Position numbers and translations under genes: made by a program | The notes under the pieces: generated by a model | The model's input: the letters and a program-made list of their open reading frames with translations, nothing else | What the model was told of the DNA's origin: nothing | Database searches by the model: none | DNA from: Tubiluchus corallicola | Taxonomy: Eukaryota > Priapulida > Priapulimorpha > Priapulimorphida > Tubiluchidae | Reading direction: 5' to 3' | DNA length: 57,790 bases | NCBI GenBank assembly: GCA_030141605.1 | Contig: JAQGDQ010000668.1 | Coordinates: forward strand, 1 to 57,790 | Shown: positions 13,001 through 37,631 of the stretch, one piece after another | Layout of the letters: every line of letters starts with the position of its first letter | Position numbering within the stretch: the first letter of the stretch is position 1

Positions 13001-13379
13001 GAGCATTTGTTGCTATCACCACTTAGTCATTTCATTAGTACATTATTTAATATACTGCCTGAAATCTGACTAGAATCCTCTCTCCTTTCCTCTTCTCTCT
13101 TATTCACTCTCTCTTCACACCACTTTCTTGTCTCCTTCTTTCTTTTCTCTGCTCTTCTCCCCTCTTTTTCTCTTATCTGCTCCCTTACACTGCTGGTAGT
13201 TTAAATAAATCAGTTTATTGTTTGTCTGACAACAAAATATGTCTGAAACTTGATTACCTCTCGTGTCACGTCAAGTAGCATTGTAGATTCATGGCAACTG
13301 CGCTTCTTTTCATTTTATTAGTTGATTAACAGCAAGTGTTCAAGTTAATATCTGGTCTCTTCCAGAATTTTCCATAATC
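10021..13379. other. Intergenic stretch upstream of METTL1
   Basis: No exon with conserved protein character was recognised on either strand. The only compositional feature is a pyrimidine-rich run at about 13070-13190 (CTCTCC/TTTCTC), some 200 bp before the METTL1 start. A possible 3' splice site (TCTCTTCCAG, ending about 13364) just before the METTL1 ATG hints at a non-coding 5' exon further upstream, but none was identified. Confidence 0.4.
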
Positions 13380-17747
<4,368 letters not shown>

Positions 17748-19703
17748 TGTTTTCCAAAGACATTGAATTATTTGCCAGCTAATGTATGTGTGACAGCTGT
17801 TGACTGAAGAATAAATTTAAAACTTAAAAGTCTAGTTTGATATGGTGTCATTTGTGATTTCCTTATCGGTTATTTTTTCATCTAATATCTGATAATTATT
17901 ATTTTTTGTATAATTGTTTATTGTTGTATAGCCTGTTGCAGCAAAATCATAATAAAAGATCAAAATTTTAGAAAGTGAGTTTGCATTTTATTATTATACA
18001 TTATTATTTTATAGTATAATAATCGTGGTATTTAGGGATTGAACAGTAACTTAATGCCTTTATATAATTTGAACAATGTTTCTTAACAGCTTTTTGGATT
18101 GATGGATAATCTCAGTATTTAGATCTCTTTCCTGTTATTATCAACGGCTGTTACAAGGCAAAATTAAGAAAACACTGGAATTGATTATTAGTAAATAAAT
18201 GGCTGACCGTTAGAAAAATTGATCTTCCTAACTGGTTATTAATGAGCACATCTGAGCAGAGTTAATTCACTTGTGATCATCGTCAGCTGCACAGTGACTA
18301 ATTTAGTGTTTCGCCTTAAAAAGCTATCTCTGGCCTCCCGCCCCAAGGATTCAATTGAACAATGCAATACGTCAGCTGATGAAATCAATTCTAGATTTGG
18401 TTGATTTTGTGTTCGTTTGCTCATGAGGCAGAATATGATTCAAAAGCAAAGAAAAAACATTAGTTTTTTCAACAAAGTGTCCGTAACAAGGAAACCTAAT
18501 CAGGTTAATATATGCAGGAAAATATTGTACCACTAGCATTAGCAGTTAGTTACTGATTAATTGAAAACAACTGATTGTTACTTTTTTTGCTGTTACACCG
18601 CGGCACAGTGCATGTCGGAAATCGCTCAGAAGCAGGCCCTACTGTGGCATGACCCGAGCCTGAGTAAGGATACTAAGCATTATAAATAAACAACTGATTT
18701 AAGTGGATGTGCTTCAGCCACAGTTGGCTACGAATTATGCAGTATCTTTTTATTAGGTAAACAGCCAATTTTTGTGGATAATACTACCTGAGCATACTCT
18801 ATATTCATATTGAACCCATAACCATCACAGGAAGCTAGGGTGCCTTATCCACACTAATACAACCTCACCTTTAGTTTGCACTGCTTATATGTTATATGGC
18901 ATCTTTTTACTGTAACCTTTATAGGCTTGTTTATCTTGGCTTCCTTGTAATTCGTTTTTATTACATAAACTGGTTATCTGGAATGATTTGTTGGAGTTTC
19001 TTAAAATTTATACTTTTTATTAATAAACCTGTTTTTTAAAAACGTTAACAGTGGTGTACTTTTGCATATATGTTGCACAATGGTTAGGTAACTCTTAAGA
19101 TATGCACTGTTACAGCAATACTACTAATTCCTGGTGATTAGTTAAATAAATGTCACGAAACACTGACTATGAATGTGGTTGTGGTGAAGGAACGTGTCCA
19201 AAATAACTGTGACCAAAAGTCGAAGAACTCCCATAGTGAAATCACAGACGTGCAGCAAAGAGCTTGGAACGAAATAACCGTAGGCTGCTTTCTTTTGTTC
19301 GTGAATATTGGAAAATTATTATAGTTCAAGGCAGTTTGTGGGTATAAGTCGCACCTTGAGGGATGGTACATTTGAAGCAATGACGGTTTTAAATGGTGTG
19401 CCCAGTGTCAATACGTAGCCGTGTATTGATCGTGACATCGTGTACCTCCAGGAACATCAGTATACGTGATCCTCAAAGTGTGAAAAACGTCTTCGACAGG
19501 AATTTAATATCATAAAGTCAGGGCTCAGATGGCTTTAGCAGACTTTTATTTTTACCAATTTGAATTTGCCAGTGAAATAATTATTGTGTGGCAAAGTCAT
19601 AGTATTTTAGATTATCCGCTTGTTTTTTAATTTTATTATAACTGTTTCTCTGTTCACCAGAGAACGTTTTTGGTAATTTAGTATTTCAACTATATTTGGA
19701 GAG
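17748..19703. other. METTL1-RWDD4 intergenic region
   Basis: Contains the METTL1 polyadenylation signal at 17810-17815 and otherwise AT-rich sequence. Open frames here have no recognisable protein motif. No terminal repeats, tandem array or RNA gene was noticed. The promoter of RWDD4 should lie at the right end; no TATA box or initiator is convincing. Confidence 0.45.
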
Positions 19704-27648
<7,945 letters not shown>

Positions 27649-27788
27649 TGTTTGTCACTTCTGTAGATTTGCCCTGACGTAAACCTGAGTTTTTAACAAA
27701 AATTCAATTTTCTGCTGTTTCCATCGATTTGGTGTTGATTTTGTGAGTAATTGTTAAGACCAAACAATCAGTATATTGTTGTAACATA

Positions 27789-27892
27789 CACCCCCATTAA
27801 ACCGGACCCCGTTAGCCCGTATATCGGATAAATCGGACAATCGGCTAAACCGGACCCCCCCCCAATTAGTCCGGTTTAACGAGGGTTGACTG
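27789..27892. mobile_element. Very short Tigger-type MITE (~104 bp)
   Basis: The right end in reverse is TA|CAGTCAACCCTCGTTAAACC; the left is TA|CACCCCCATTAAACCGGACC. The short interior repeats CCGGAC motifs. It falls between the RWDD4 stop and the convergent minus-strand exon, so it is probably in the 3' UTR of RWDD4. Confidence 0.7.
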
Positions 27893-27984
27893 TACTTAGA
27901 AAAACGTGGACATTTGGTTTGCAGGATTTATATGTAATAGGACAATTACTATATTTTGTCTTACATAATGCATTTATTGTATTA

Positions 27985-28269
27985 CTAAGAAGTCAGTAAA
28001 CAAAGGTGTTTTGGGAGTGAATAATCATCTATATGATAAGAAGATAGCTTTATGTCCCTTAGTTCTTGCACGAAATTGGCTGCAGTAAAGGTTGGTACTA
28101 AATCATTCTCCTTTGGGTTGGTGAACATGTTTGTAAAAGCAGCCCATGCTGTGTTCTCTTTTCCTATTGCAGAATGCCAGAATTCTTTGTGCATTGTGTT
28201 TGAGTAAAATTTTGAATATACCGGTGAGTGGGTTCTGAAAATGGTGCTATATTTACCCGCCTTCCGATC
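27985..28269 (-). CDS. Terminal coding exon of an unrecognised protein
   Basis: On the minus strand an acceptor (AATTTAACAG) is followed by an open exon of 95 codons ending in TAG at 27985-27987. It reads DRKAGKYSTIFRTHSPVYSK, later HKEFWHSAIGKENTAWAAF, TNMFTNPKENDLVPTF and HIDDYSLPKHLCLLTS. AATAAA follows at 27978-27973, about 7 bp after the stop, as expected for a compact 3' end. Composition is protein-like (aromatic, few repeats). Candidate upstream exons on the same strand are 29552-29615 (HRQAYDIMNFNDLRYG, donor CAG|GTAAGT) and an open block around 29680-29830 (KETWEGQLPRPKKTVTKPPY). The phases of 29552 and 28269 do not join directly, so at least one exon between them is missing from this reading. 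Family unknown. Confidence 0.55.
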   Translation of the reverse strand, partial: DRKAGKYSTIFRTHSPVYSKFYSNTMHKEFWHSAIGKENTAWAAFTNMFTNPKENDLVPTFTAANFVQELRDIKLSSYHIDDYSLPKHLCLLTS

Positions 28270-28978
28270 CTGTTAAATTGACTTGAATAATTTTGCAAGA
28301 AAGTAGGCAAAAGTACTTTTCACTCCAGTACGGTTGCCCTGTAATACTGAAAATGGAGCATAAGTGAGATATCGCTTGAATCTCAGTTTTTGTTTGCTGT
28401 ATAAGCACTAAATAATTTAGAATAATTATGATCTGTGCTTGCGTGTAGTCTGGAAGTTATCCATCTGTACCATTAACGTGTTCTAGCAATACGGACGTTG
28501 TAGTTTCATGTACAGAGAGGTTCACGGATGTGTTGGTTGCATGTCAAACCTCAAGGTTAAACCATTTCGCATTTGGCGGTTGCCCTTAATGATAGTGATA
28601 AAGATTTTGTACCGTCATTTAACTCGTCATATCGTTAAACTATGATAATGTGCCACAGGAAAAATGTAAATTTTATTTATTCTAGACAGAAGCCCACTAA
28701 GAAAATGAGAAAAAATTGGGAATTTTACTTATTTATTACAAGTAAATTGTTGTTGTAATGATAGTTGATATATTGTCTTGTATTTGAATTTTATAATGGG
28801 AATGAAATTGCTATTATATTTTTTCTAATTCCTCCATTTAAAGTAGATTTTCAGTAGTTGTATAATATGTAGTGAAGTTATTGTATCAATACTGAAATTA
28901 CAAATAATGTAAGAACATTAACAAATTGAATAAAAATAAAGTGACATAATACCTTAGTATTGACTTGATTTTGATCTA

Positions 28979-29157
28979 CAGTCAAACATCTTTATACCAC
29001 ACACTTTGGGACTCCAGAAAAAGTTGGCGTTGAGCGAGTTAGGCATTATAATGAGGTGCATTAATACATTCACTTCTTATGCAAATATAGTCCTTTTGTT
29101 TTGCTAAAAATTTGGGCATTAAGCAAAGTTGGCATTATGGGGGGGGGGGGATAACCG
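28979..29157. mobile_element. Short Tigger-type MITE with an oligo-G run
   Basis: Left TA|CAGTCAAACATCTTTATACC; right in reverse TA|CGGTTATCC followed by the complement of a run of about 12 G at 29139-29150. Subterminal 'GCATTA' motifs occur on both sides. It has no coding capacity. Confidence 0.65.
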
Positions 29158-30256
29158 TACTGCTCATGTGGTGGCTGGTAAAATAATAAAGTGCATTTGT
29201 TTATGGTGAGTGACCAACGCACTTAAATGACTGGTTAATCGTAAAATGTTTATTATTATTACTATGACTGAAAATAAACATTCAAACAAAGCTTATATGA
29301 ATGCATTATTTAACAAGTATGTATTGTATTGCCAATGTACATTATATGTATTTGAACAATAAATTGAAATTTGGTTATGGCAGGCCTGGATTGTACATCA
29401 TTGTCAAGAATATCTAAGGTGATACCGTGAATTAATTGACAAACGTGTGTTGGCCATATTTGGTGTGTGTATAGTATGTCCTTTACCTGTAACCCTGTAA
29501 CCACAGTTATCGAGTAGAATGGCGCAACACTTTTTTTTGATGGCCACTTACCTGCCACTGAATTGCTGCCATATCTTAGGTCATTAAAATTCATAATGTC
29601 GTAGGCTTGTCTGTGCTAAATACTATGTTTGACCAGGTACATTGTGTAGGGAGAAAGGTTTGATGAAACTACACAGATAAAAAGTATGTTCTTTCCTGTA
29701 CGGAGGCTTAGTCACAGTTTTTTTTGGTCGTGGCAACTGGCCTTCCCACGTTTCTTTGACAGACTGACACTGAATCGCGGGTTTCCCATATTGTGATGCT
29801 GTGCAACTTGTAATTTGCAAAAAGCAAAACTGTGCTTTGAAATGCACAGGTGATTTATCAACTTTTCTTCTTTGGTACGATATTAATGAATCTTGGGCTA
29901 GTGATGTAAATTGACAGTTGAGATTTGATTGCATGACAGGTAACTCAACTTTGCTGTACGATATTCAGCTGGTTCTAGCATGATTTGATTGCATGACAGG
30001 TAGCTCAACTTTGCTGTTACGTATTTGATAGATTTGTAACATTTTCTTTTACAATTTTTCGCTATCATTTTATCGTAGAAGCTTTACATTCGCAGTCTGT
30101 GAGTAGTAAACAGTTCTGATGCAAACAACAATACTGAAAGTTTGTAACTTTATTTAACTCTAATTTTCTGCTGTTACTAATCACATGGTATTTTTTGCCA
30201 AAATAAGACTGTCTTCAGTGATGTGTAGGCAAATTTTTTCTAGCAAGCATAACAGC
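29158..30256. other. Mostly unannotated; candidate minus-strand exons and a short duplication
   Basis: Holds the two candidate upstream exons of the minus-strand gene (29552-29615 and around 29680-29830). A ~55-bp direct duplication, GATTTGATTGCATGACAGGT plus AACTCAACTTTGCTGT, occurs at about 29921-29956 and 29981-30018. No further genes or elements were seen. Confidence 0.4.
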
Positions 30257-30810
30257 TTAAAGGAAAACTGGACGATTGTTTAGACTGAGTCTCATTTTAA
30301 TTTACTGTTCAAAATATACATTTTCTTGCCTATAAAGGTTAGTAATTGTTTTTTATATTTGAATAATTAGCTTAGAAAGTTAATTAACGGTAACCGAAAA
30401 CAGCTATTGTTTACGTCAGAAACTAACTACAGTTTGTGCAATGGCAGGTGTCTCCCCTTGCGCGTCAAGCACATTTGCATAGGTGTTACAGTACTGCTTA
30501 AATGCATGATGTCACGAAAAATGGGCTTTACATCATATGACGTCAGAAACTAACACTGCAGTTCATAATCATGGTTATCACCGTGCCGCCTTTTATTTGT
30601 TGGCCACGCGAATGTGACAAAAAGGATCCGTTGGCAATCTTAATAGATTCACTGAGCCGCACGTAACTTTGAAAGTTTAACAAAATTTGAGTATCCGAGG
30701 TAATTATTATTTAATCTAAGCTTTGATTTAAAAAAAAGCTATTGTAGTTTTCAATATTTTAGAGCATTCTTTATTCTGAACTAATGTTTACACAATCACA
30801 GTCCACACAG
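30257..30810. mobile_element. TTAA-flanked MITE, diverged inverted copy
   Basis: Starts TTAA|AGGAAAACTGGACGATTGTT and continues as the reverse complement of the element at 26120-26634 (shared blocks ATACATTTTCTTGCCTATAA, CACGAAAAATGGGCTTTACA-like, ACTTTGAAAGTTTAAC). It has an insertion of about 40 bp around 30440-30490 and its right terminus (ACACAATCACAGTCC) is degraded without a clear TTAA. Confidence 0.7.
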
Positions 30811-31938
30811 TTTCATAGCATGTTCTAATCACCAGGTGTGAACCAACCTATAACAGTCTAATATTCTTCAAGTTCTACAAAGTCATTACTCCCTTCCATA
30901 CTGTCTGCTACAAAAGTTTTCTGCATAATGAGGCAACAGAAACTGAAATCAACTTCAGGGAAATATTAATTGTGATAAAAAATAAGAACATTCCCATTAG
31001 CATTAGCAAGGATTAATTAATTTATCATTGACTCCTGTAAGTGACCTGAAAACTCAATAATTCAAACGGTTTTCACTAACTGTGTCATAAAATTGTAGCT
31101 GATATTGATTTTCTCACATTTTGCACAAATTAAGTGTTAAGTTAAACTATGTAGTAAATGAAAATATAACTATTGAAATATGATGATCACTTTTGAACTA
31201 AAATGAAATCCATTCACGTTTTCCTTCAAAATTTTTGCACTGAATTTCATGTGGAATTAAATCTTAATAATAAAACTACTTTACGTAAATATTGTTTGTT
31301 TTTGCTGTGAATAACTTGGGTACTTGGATGTGAATTTAAGCTTGATGCTTGTACTGCACAACATATCCACATGATCAATGTCGAATAAGACTAGCATCTT
31401 TTACTCCGGTTTCAGTTTAAACGGAGATCTTGATGCCGTTTTCTTAGTTATGGTGGTGTTGCCATAATTTCTGAAAATTAATAATGTTTTTTTTTGTTCT
31501 TTTTTGTAGGTCTCTCATGCTTCTTCTTTTTCTTTCTTTCTGCTGTTGACGTGTGCACAAACAATTACAGTTCTGTAAGCTTCAGCAGGCAAGTACAACT
31601 GGCTATTTTGCTTTTCTTAATGATACAAACTTCAAGATAAGATCATGAAAGATGAATTCCATCCAGGTAATAAATATTTTGAAATGCTCCGCTCTGGTCG
31701 TAGATTCCGCTCAATTAATGCTAAAACCACAAGAACTTTAAATTCTTTCTATCCCGTTGCAATTCGCACCATCAATAGTAAATTTCAGTGAATCTCCAAT
31801 ATTAATTCTCTATGTCACTGTACAACTGATTGAATTATTTGTGTCAATCTCCTTGTTGTTTCCATAAGTTATTGCAGTACGTAAAACCACGTAAATTTCA
31901 TTGTATTTATTATGCTATAATGACAATAAATTGCTAAC

Positions 31939-31990
<52 letters not shown>

Positions 31991-32457
31991 GACTTACTGA
32001 CGGACTGACTGACTTAATATAAATTTTTGTCTCTTAGTGCTGGTTTGTAAAACTTCTGTTAAGGATAAAATAAAATTGCTGCAAATCTTGTTCAACAGCT
32101 TAATATTAGCTAGAAGTGTGAGAAAAAGTCTAAAACTACAAACAAAACCATTGTAAAAAGTAAGGTTACTTAACTTTTGAATACTTAGTTTTTAGTTTCT
32201 ATTTTATTCTGACATTAAACACATTACCAAGCAACGCGTTACAACATAGAATACATGTATATAAGCCAAAAAAGGTAAATGTTTAAAGACATCAGAGCAA
32301 ACTGTCAGTTGTTCAAACGTTTTAACGATAAGTGTTTTAACCTTGCTGAATTCTTGTGTTTTAGGGTATCTTTTCACTTAACTAATATCTTCCATTTTTC
32401 TATGGGAGGTTTGCATAGCCGTGGAACTTGCATTGCTTCAAAAACGGCAAAGGTTAG
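30811..32457. other. Intergenic stretch with a (CTTA)n microsatellite
   Basis: No gene recognised. A (CTTA)n run spans about 31940-31996, followed by (CTGA) variants. Just before it, TGCTATAATGACAATAAATTGC recurs at about 44475-44503 as a near match, so both are probably 3' tails of a retroelement that ended in a simple repeat. Other open frames are without motif support. Confidence 0.5.
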
Positions 32458-32828
32458 TGTTATGGAGATCGCTGGCATCTATTAGAACTACATAGAACAT
32501 TGTAGAATGTTCCGTTAGAATAATCGTCTTACCTTGTAGAATGTTCTAGAAAGAAACATCTAGAATGTTCCCTGGCACCCTATATAAGGCGAAGCAGGCC
32601 GCTGACAGACGCACGCAGATTTCGCACGGACGTACACTTACCCATTCTCCTGTATACTTGTATTTTCAGATACACTTAAACGTTTTCCAGATTTTCACAT
32701 TTAGTGTAAACATTTCGCGTTCCTTCATACTTTTGTGTTGTAGAATTCTCGCTTAATAAACTAGTTTAATTTGACGAAGTGTTTTCTAGTTTTCTCTACG
32801 AGCCTTCCGAGAGAAACAAAACACAACA
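32458..32828 (+). mobile_element. Solo LTR (371 bp), copy 2
   Basis: TGTTATGGAGATCGCTGG to AACAAAACACAACA, with an exact 5-bp duplication GTTAG at 32453-32457 and 32829-32833. Very similar to the LTR at 13775 over the full length, including the GAATGTTC array (32500-32573) and TATATAAG at 32581-32588. The different target duplications show two independent insertions of one family. Confidence 0.93.
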
Positions 32829-33844
32829 GTTAGTTATAACAAAGAAGCAAAAATTTCGTCTAATGACTCTAGTTACATTTATCAGTCATCATCAAATGCC
32901 TTTTACATTTGTTACATTGAGTGGGTGCCATTCTAAAATAGAAAACTAATCTCGTTAATTTGCGCGCAATACAGGTACATGTCAGGTAGTTCAACAAACA
33001 CCAAACATTCTATGCCTGTGGCTAATCAGAATTTAACTTAAAGCAAAAGTCAAGTCTCGGGAAGTTCAGCTTATTCTGATATTTCAGAAAAACGTTACAA
33101 AGTTTCAGCAATAAAATTGTGATAATCGCGTCGTGTAATTATTAAAATAAATTTAAAATTACCGTCACTTTACGCCGCCGACGCTTGGGGGCACTCATTT
33201 TAAACGAAAAATGGCGTCGTCCGATTTCCGTGCAAATAAACATTTATTCTGCCAGGTGCTTCAGTAATCTTTTTTGACTTATCGAGAGAAGAACTGTATA
33301 AACTAAGTAACCCACCCGATGCCTACTGTATGATCGCAAGTTTACATGTGTATCTGAAAGTCAACAAATGTCTGTAAATTAATTACACTTACATAATTAA
33401 TGTACACTTCTTATGGTGTAATACTGTGGATTAAAGCTGTGTAACCACTTTAAACTTGGTCATAATTGATCAAATGACTAATTTTTACATAAGCACAGTT
33501 ACGTACAATGCTACTATAATGGAGCTTCTGTGTGAACTGTAGAAATTTTGCAATGCATTCATCACAGCTTGCCTTCATAGCATTTACGCCGTACACCATG
33601 CAACATCTTATGTCATTCTTTTCATTTATGCCTACAGGGACGTTCGTTTGGCGGGCGATAAAAAATTTTTAAATTTCTTGTACGTTTTTAAGCAAAGCAA
33701 TATATGTGCATATATCGTGTGGTGATTTCAAAAGTTTTAATTGTATATTGGAATGTTATAAATGTTGTTCGAGGGTTGATTCTTCCTTTGGTTCACTGCC
33801 TTTCGCCAAAACGTTATTTTATCTTGGGATATTTATTAATGTAC

Positions 33845-34015
33845 ATTGTGAAAGTCATGTTTGAGGTTGTAGATAAATCACTTTTTAGAAAAAGAATAAA
33901 CAACTATACTACATATTTGCACAAAACTGAAAAGCGTTTATTAGACTACTAAATGTAAACGGATTAGTTCATAGATGGCAGCACCTAAAAATATACAGTT
34001 ACAATTTCCACATAC
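33845..34015 (+). repeat. Dispersed repeat, internally deleted copy
   Basis: Matches 21309-21405 and 21640-21703 with the intervening ~230 bp absent. Ends within about 90 bp of the NUDT9 coding start. No terminal repeats are visible here, so it is a fragment. Confidence 0.7.
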
Positions 34016-34108
34016 ATGTTTTGACATGCAGAATCTGTTGACTGTATTACTGGAGATTTTTGAGTCAAATGTTTTTCATTGTAACCTTTGCAGACTATTC
34101 AGGCTACC

Positions 34109-34594
34109 ATGAAGTTGCATAAAAACTGCCGAGGCGGTACGTATCCCGGCAGTGAAGTTTTACGTTTTCCTGTACCAGATGACAAGGTTTCCTGGCAGAC
34201 ATCTTATCCAGACTATAATCCTGAAGACTATACTGCTCAAAGTGTTTTGTCTCAGCCGCCTTGGGCTGACACAGACGTAGAGTGAGTAAACTGATTATTA
34301 ACGCCATTTAGGCCAGACGGTTTAGTCTAGTGGTAATGCGTCTGCTTTCCGTCTGGAAGGTCGTGAGTTCGAACCAGCGGCCGGGTCATACGAAAGACTT
34401 TAAAAACCTGCTTTGCCTTGCCTGATGCGTGGTATTTAGGGTAAAAGTGGGGTAATAATATTCTCTGTTATGCAGTTGTAGGTTGTTATTTACAGTCGGC
34501 GATGATAGCTCTTTGAGCTAATGTTAATTGTTGACTCAAAGCCAACTTTAAATAAAGATTATTATTATTATTATTATTGTTGTTGTTGTTATTA

Positions 34595-34634
<40 letters not shown>

Positions 34635-37593
34635 CATCATTATTATCATTATTATAATTATTATTATAATCATTATTATTATTATCATCATCATCATTAT
34701 TATTATCATTATTAATATTAATTATTATTATTATTAAACTGAATGACAAGATTGCTTAATGAAAGTGAAGATACTTTACATTTCAGCTACATGTAGTTAA
34801 TGTTAAGCGTTCACAGTCTAACAGAGTTCTTGCAGTGATGAATGCTATATGTGTTGCTTGCAAACCACAACCGTCCATAAGTCGACACGGTTAAAACCAC
34901 GTCATGGTATTTCAAAGTAGAATGCACCAAAAATTTGGTCATGCGCACAAATCCGCTGCTAACACTACGCACACATCCTTGTTGGCTGCTTGTGCAGCTC
35001 TCCGCCTAGTGTCGAGATACAGTATGGGCATCCCGCAAGCACCTGGTATTCCCAAGGGTCACCCATCTAAGTACTAACCAGGCTCTATGTTGCTTAACTT
35101 CTGTGATCAGACGAGAACCAGTGTTTTCAACGTGATATGGCCGTAGATAAGCACACATAACCTTTGAAATTTTGTTAAACATCAGAATTGCTAGAACTCT
35201 CAAATTTCTTGTTATATTCACATTTATCGTGTTTTTAGGGTCAGCGGTTTTACTGCTGCCTGGAATGAACTTGATGTAGTGCATAACATAGATAGAAGAA
35301 GTCATATAAGTAAATATGAAATTGTTGAGAATAGACCAAGGTAAGTGTTAGTTGTTTATCAGCAATGATAAGTTTAATTTTACATAGCACTTTTACACAT
35401 TTAAGTACGTTGGTTGATAGCACTTTTACACATTTAAGTACGTTGGTTGATAGCACTTTTACACATTTAAGTACGTTGGTTGATAGCACTTTTACACATT
35501 TAAGTACGTTGGTTGATAGCACTTTTACACATTTAAGTACGTTGATTGATGGCACTTTTACACATTTAAGTACGTTTGTACAAGTACAGCTCTATGTTCT
35601 GATTATTCTAAGTCGTGTAACTTATGAAATATTTATAAGATTTATATTACTTAACTGCATACTGTCGTCAAAATTTAAGTTGTGGAGTTATTTAATTTTA
35701 ACAGTTTTTTTGCAATTATCAGCAAAGACTGAATGAAAATTTTTGAGAAAGATAAAGCAAAGCCATGGCAAGCAATAACATACTAGGCAACATATGGTAT
35801 AAATCTCACGTGTACTTTATCTTACATTTACCTTCGTATATAAGTGAACAGTGTTTGAGGCTTTTCCTGTTCAGTATTTCTTATTTGCATTACGTTCATT
35901 GTAGGCCCTTTCACTAGATATTGTACATGAAACTATTGTAAATGTGTAAGGTGAAATAAATGACTTATGACTTATAACAATATGACTGAGAGTGGTTAAA
36001 ACATATAGCAGTACTTGTGCAAAAGTACTTAAATAGATAATTGTCATTTATTTACTGCCACATTCTGTGTAAAATATCAGAATTTTTTCTTCTTTTCAGG
36101 AATTTAATAGGTCGCACTGGGATGAGAGGAAGAGGCTGTCTGGGCAGGTGGGGTCCTAATCATGCTGCTGATCCAATTGTGACAAGGTAATGAATGTGTT
36201 AGTTAAATTTTTGCTATTAAAAGGTGATATGACAGGTTACCGGCTGAAAAGTAGGCCCTTTCACTATGTAGTGTACGTGAAACTATTGTAAATGTGTAAT
36301 GTGAAATAAATAACTTATGACTTAAAAGTGCACAACACTGATCACATTTTCATGCCTAGCACTAGCAGATTAACTATTATAAGAATTTCATTTTTCTGAA
36401 CTTGTATTTACATTTTTACTTTCTAAGTGTAACACTCCTGTGTTGAGTGACCATATGTTGTTTGATGTGATATCTGTAAAGGAATGATACTAACAGCTCT
36501 ATTGTGAATGTTTGTCACTTTGTTTACATCACGTACATCAGTGTAACCACGTGTACATCTCTATGTATAAAAATATAGAATCAATTGTGCGGAGTTATTT
36601 GAGTCAATTGCAGACAGTTTTTATATACTTTTGTATAGGAGCGGCCAGTACTTAGGTGTTTTTGAGACAATTAGGTATCATGTATCCTTGATAGTTGGGT
36701 ATTTTAAATTGTGCATGAAACAAGGTAACTGATATTTTAAGTCCACTTAGAGGCTCTCTGTGGTTACAAAATTGCAATTTGTTGCTGCCTACGGCCTGTT
36801 TCAGAGTTTTTTGCAATTTGTCATTCTCATCCCTGGATTTATCGTTCCAAAAAATAAAAAAAAATGTTGCTTACATCATTTAACTACATTTTTATTTCTT
36901 CTCAGATGGCAAAGAGACAATCTGGGGGCGATTATGAATAATGTAACAAGCGGAAAACCAATTTTGCAGTTCATTGCAATTCAACGCCGTGACAATAAGC
37001 AATGGGCAATACCCGGGGTATGTATGTAACTATTGCTTGGGCAATACCCGGGGTATGTATGTAACTATTGCTTGGGCAATACCCGGGGTATGTATGTAAC
37101 TATTGCTTGCTGTTTTCCATTCTAAGCTGCACAACAAGCACTTCATTCATGTCAGTATTTGACTAACTCTGATACTGTCTTTTACTAAGCCTTGAGTGAG
37201 AATCTATCTAAAATATAGTCCCGTTTGTGTCATGAAAATTTACAGGTAACTTTGTTATATTTAATGCATACTTTCCTCTCATTGGTTACTTTAAAAATGC
37301 TTAAACACGGGTGATTCGTACAGGTCGTGGAGAAGTGAATTTCTCGTTCTATATATGCAGAATTGCCTGTGCAAAAATAAGTTAAATGACTCGCTATACA
37401 CTTTTATACCTGCTACCTAAATTAGATGGCAGCACTGTAGGTACTGAGCTTGGCTATGGTTTGGGCAGCTCTGATGGCATAGCGGAGTCCAGTTTTTTGC
37501 TGGATTAACTGCTGTGTTTACCAGTCTTAAGGGCAGATTTCTTTTATTTTAGAGTTCTGTCCGCCCAATGTCTACAATAGACGTAATGGGCAT

Positions 37594-37631
<38 letters not shown>

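Noticed and set aside
33222-33260. ATG exon MASSDFRANKHLFCQ as the first exon of NUDT9
   Set aside because: Phase would fit the acceptor at 34093, but the donor (CAG|GTGCTT) is weak and nothing else supports it; mentioned only as an alternative.
34311-34390. Functional tRNA gene
   Set aside because: A- and B-boxes are clear, but the acceptor stem does not pair well and an unrelated body with an (ATT)n tail follows, so it is a SINE head.
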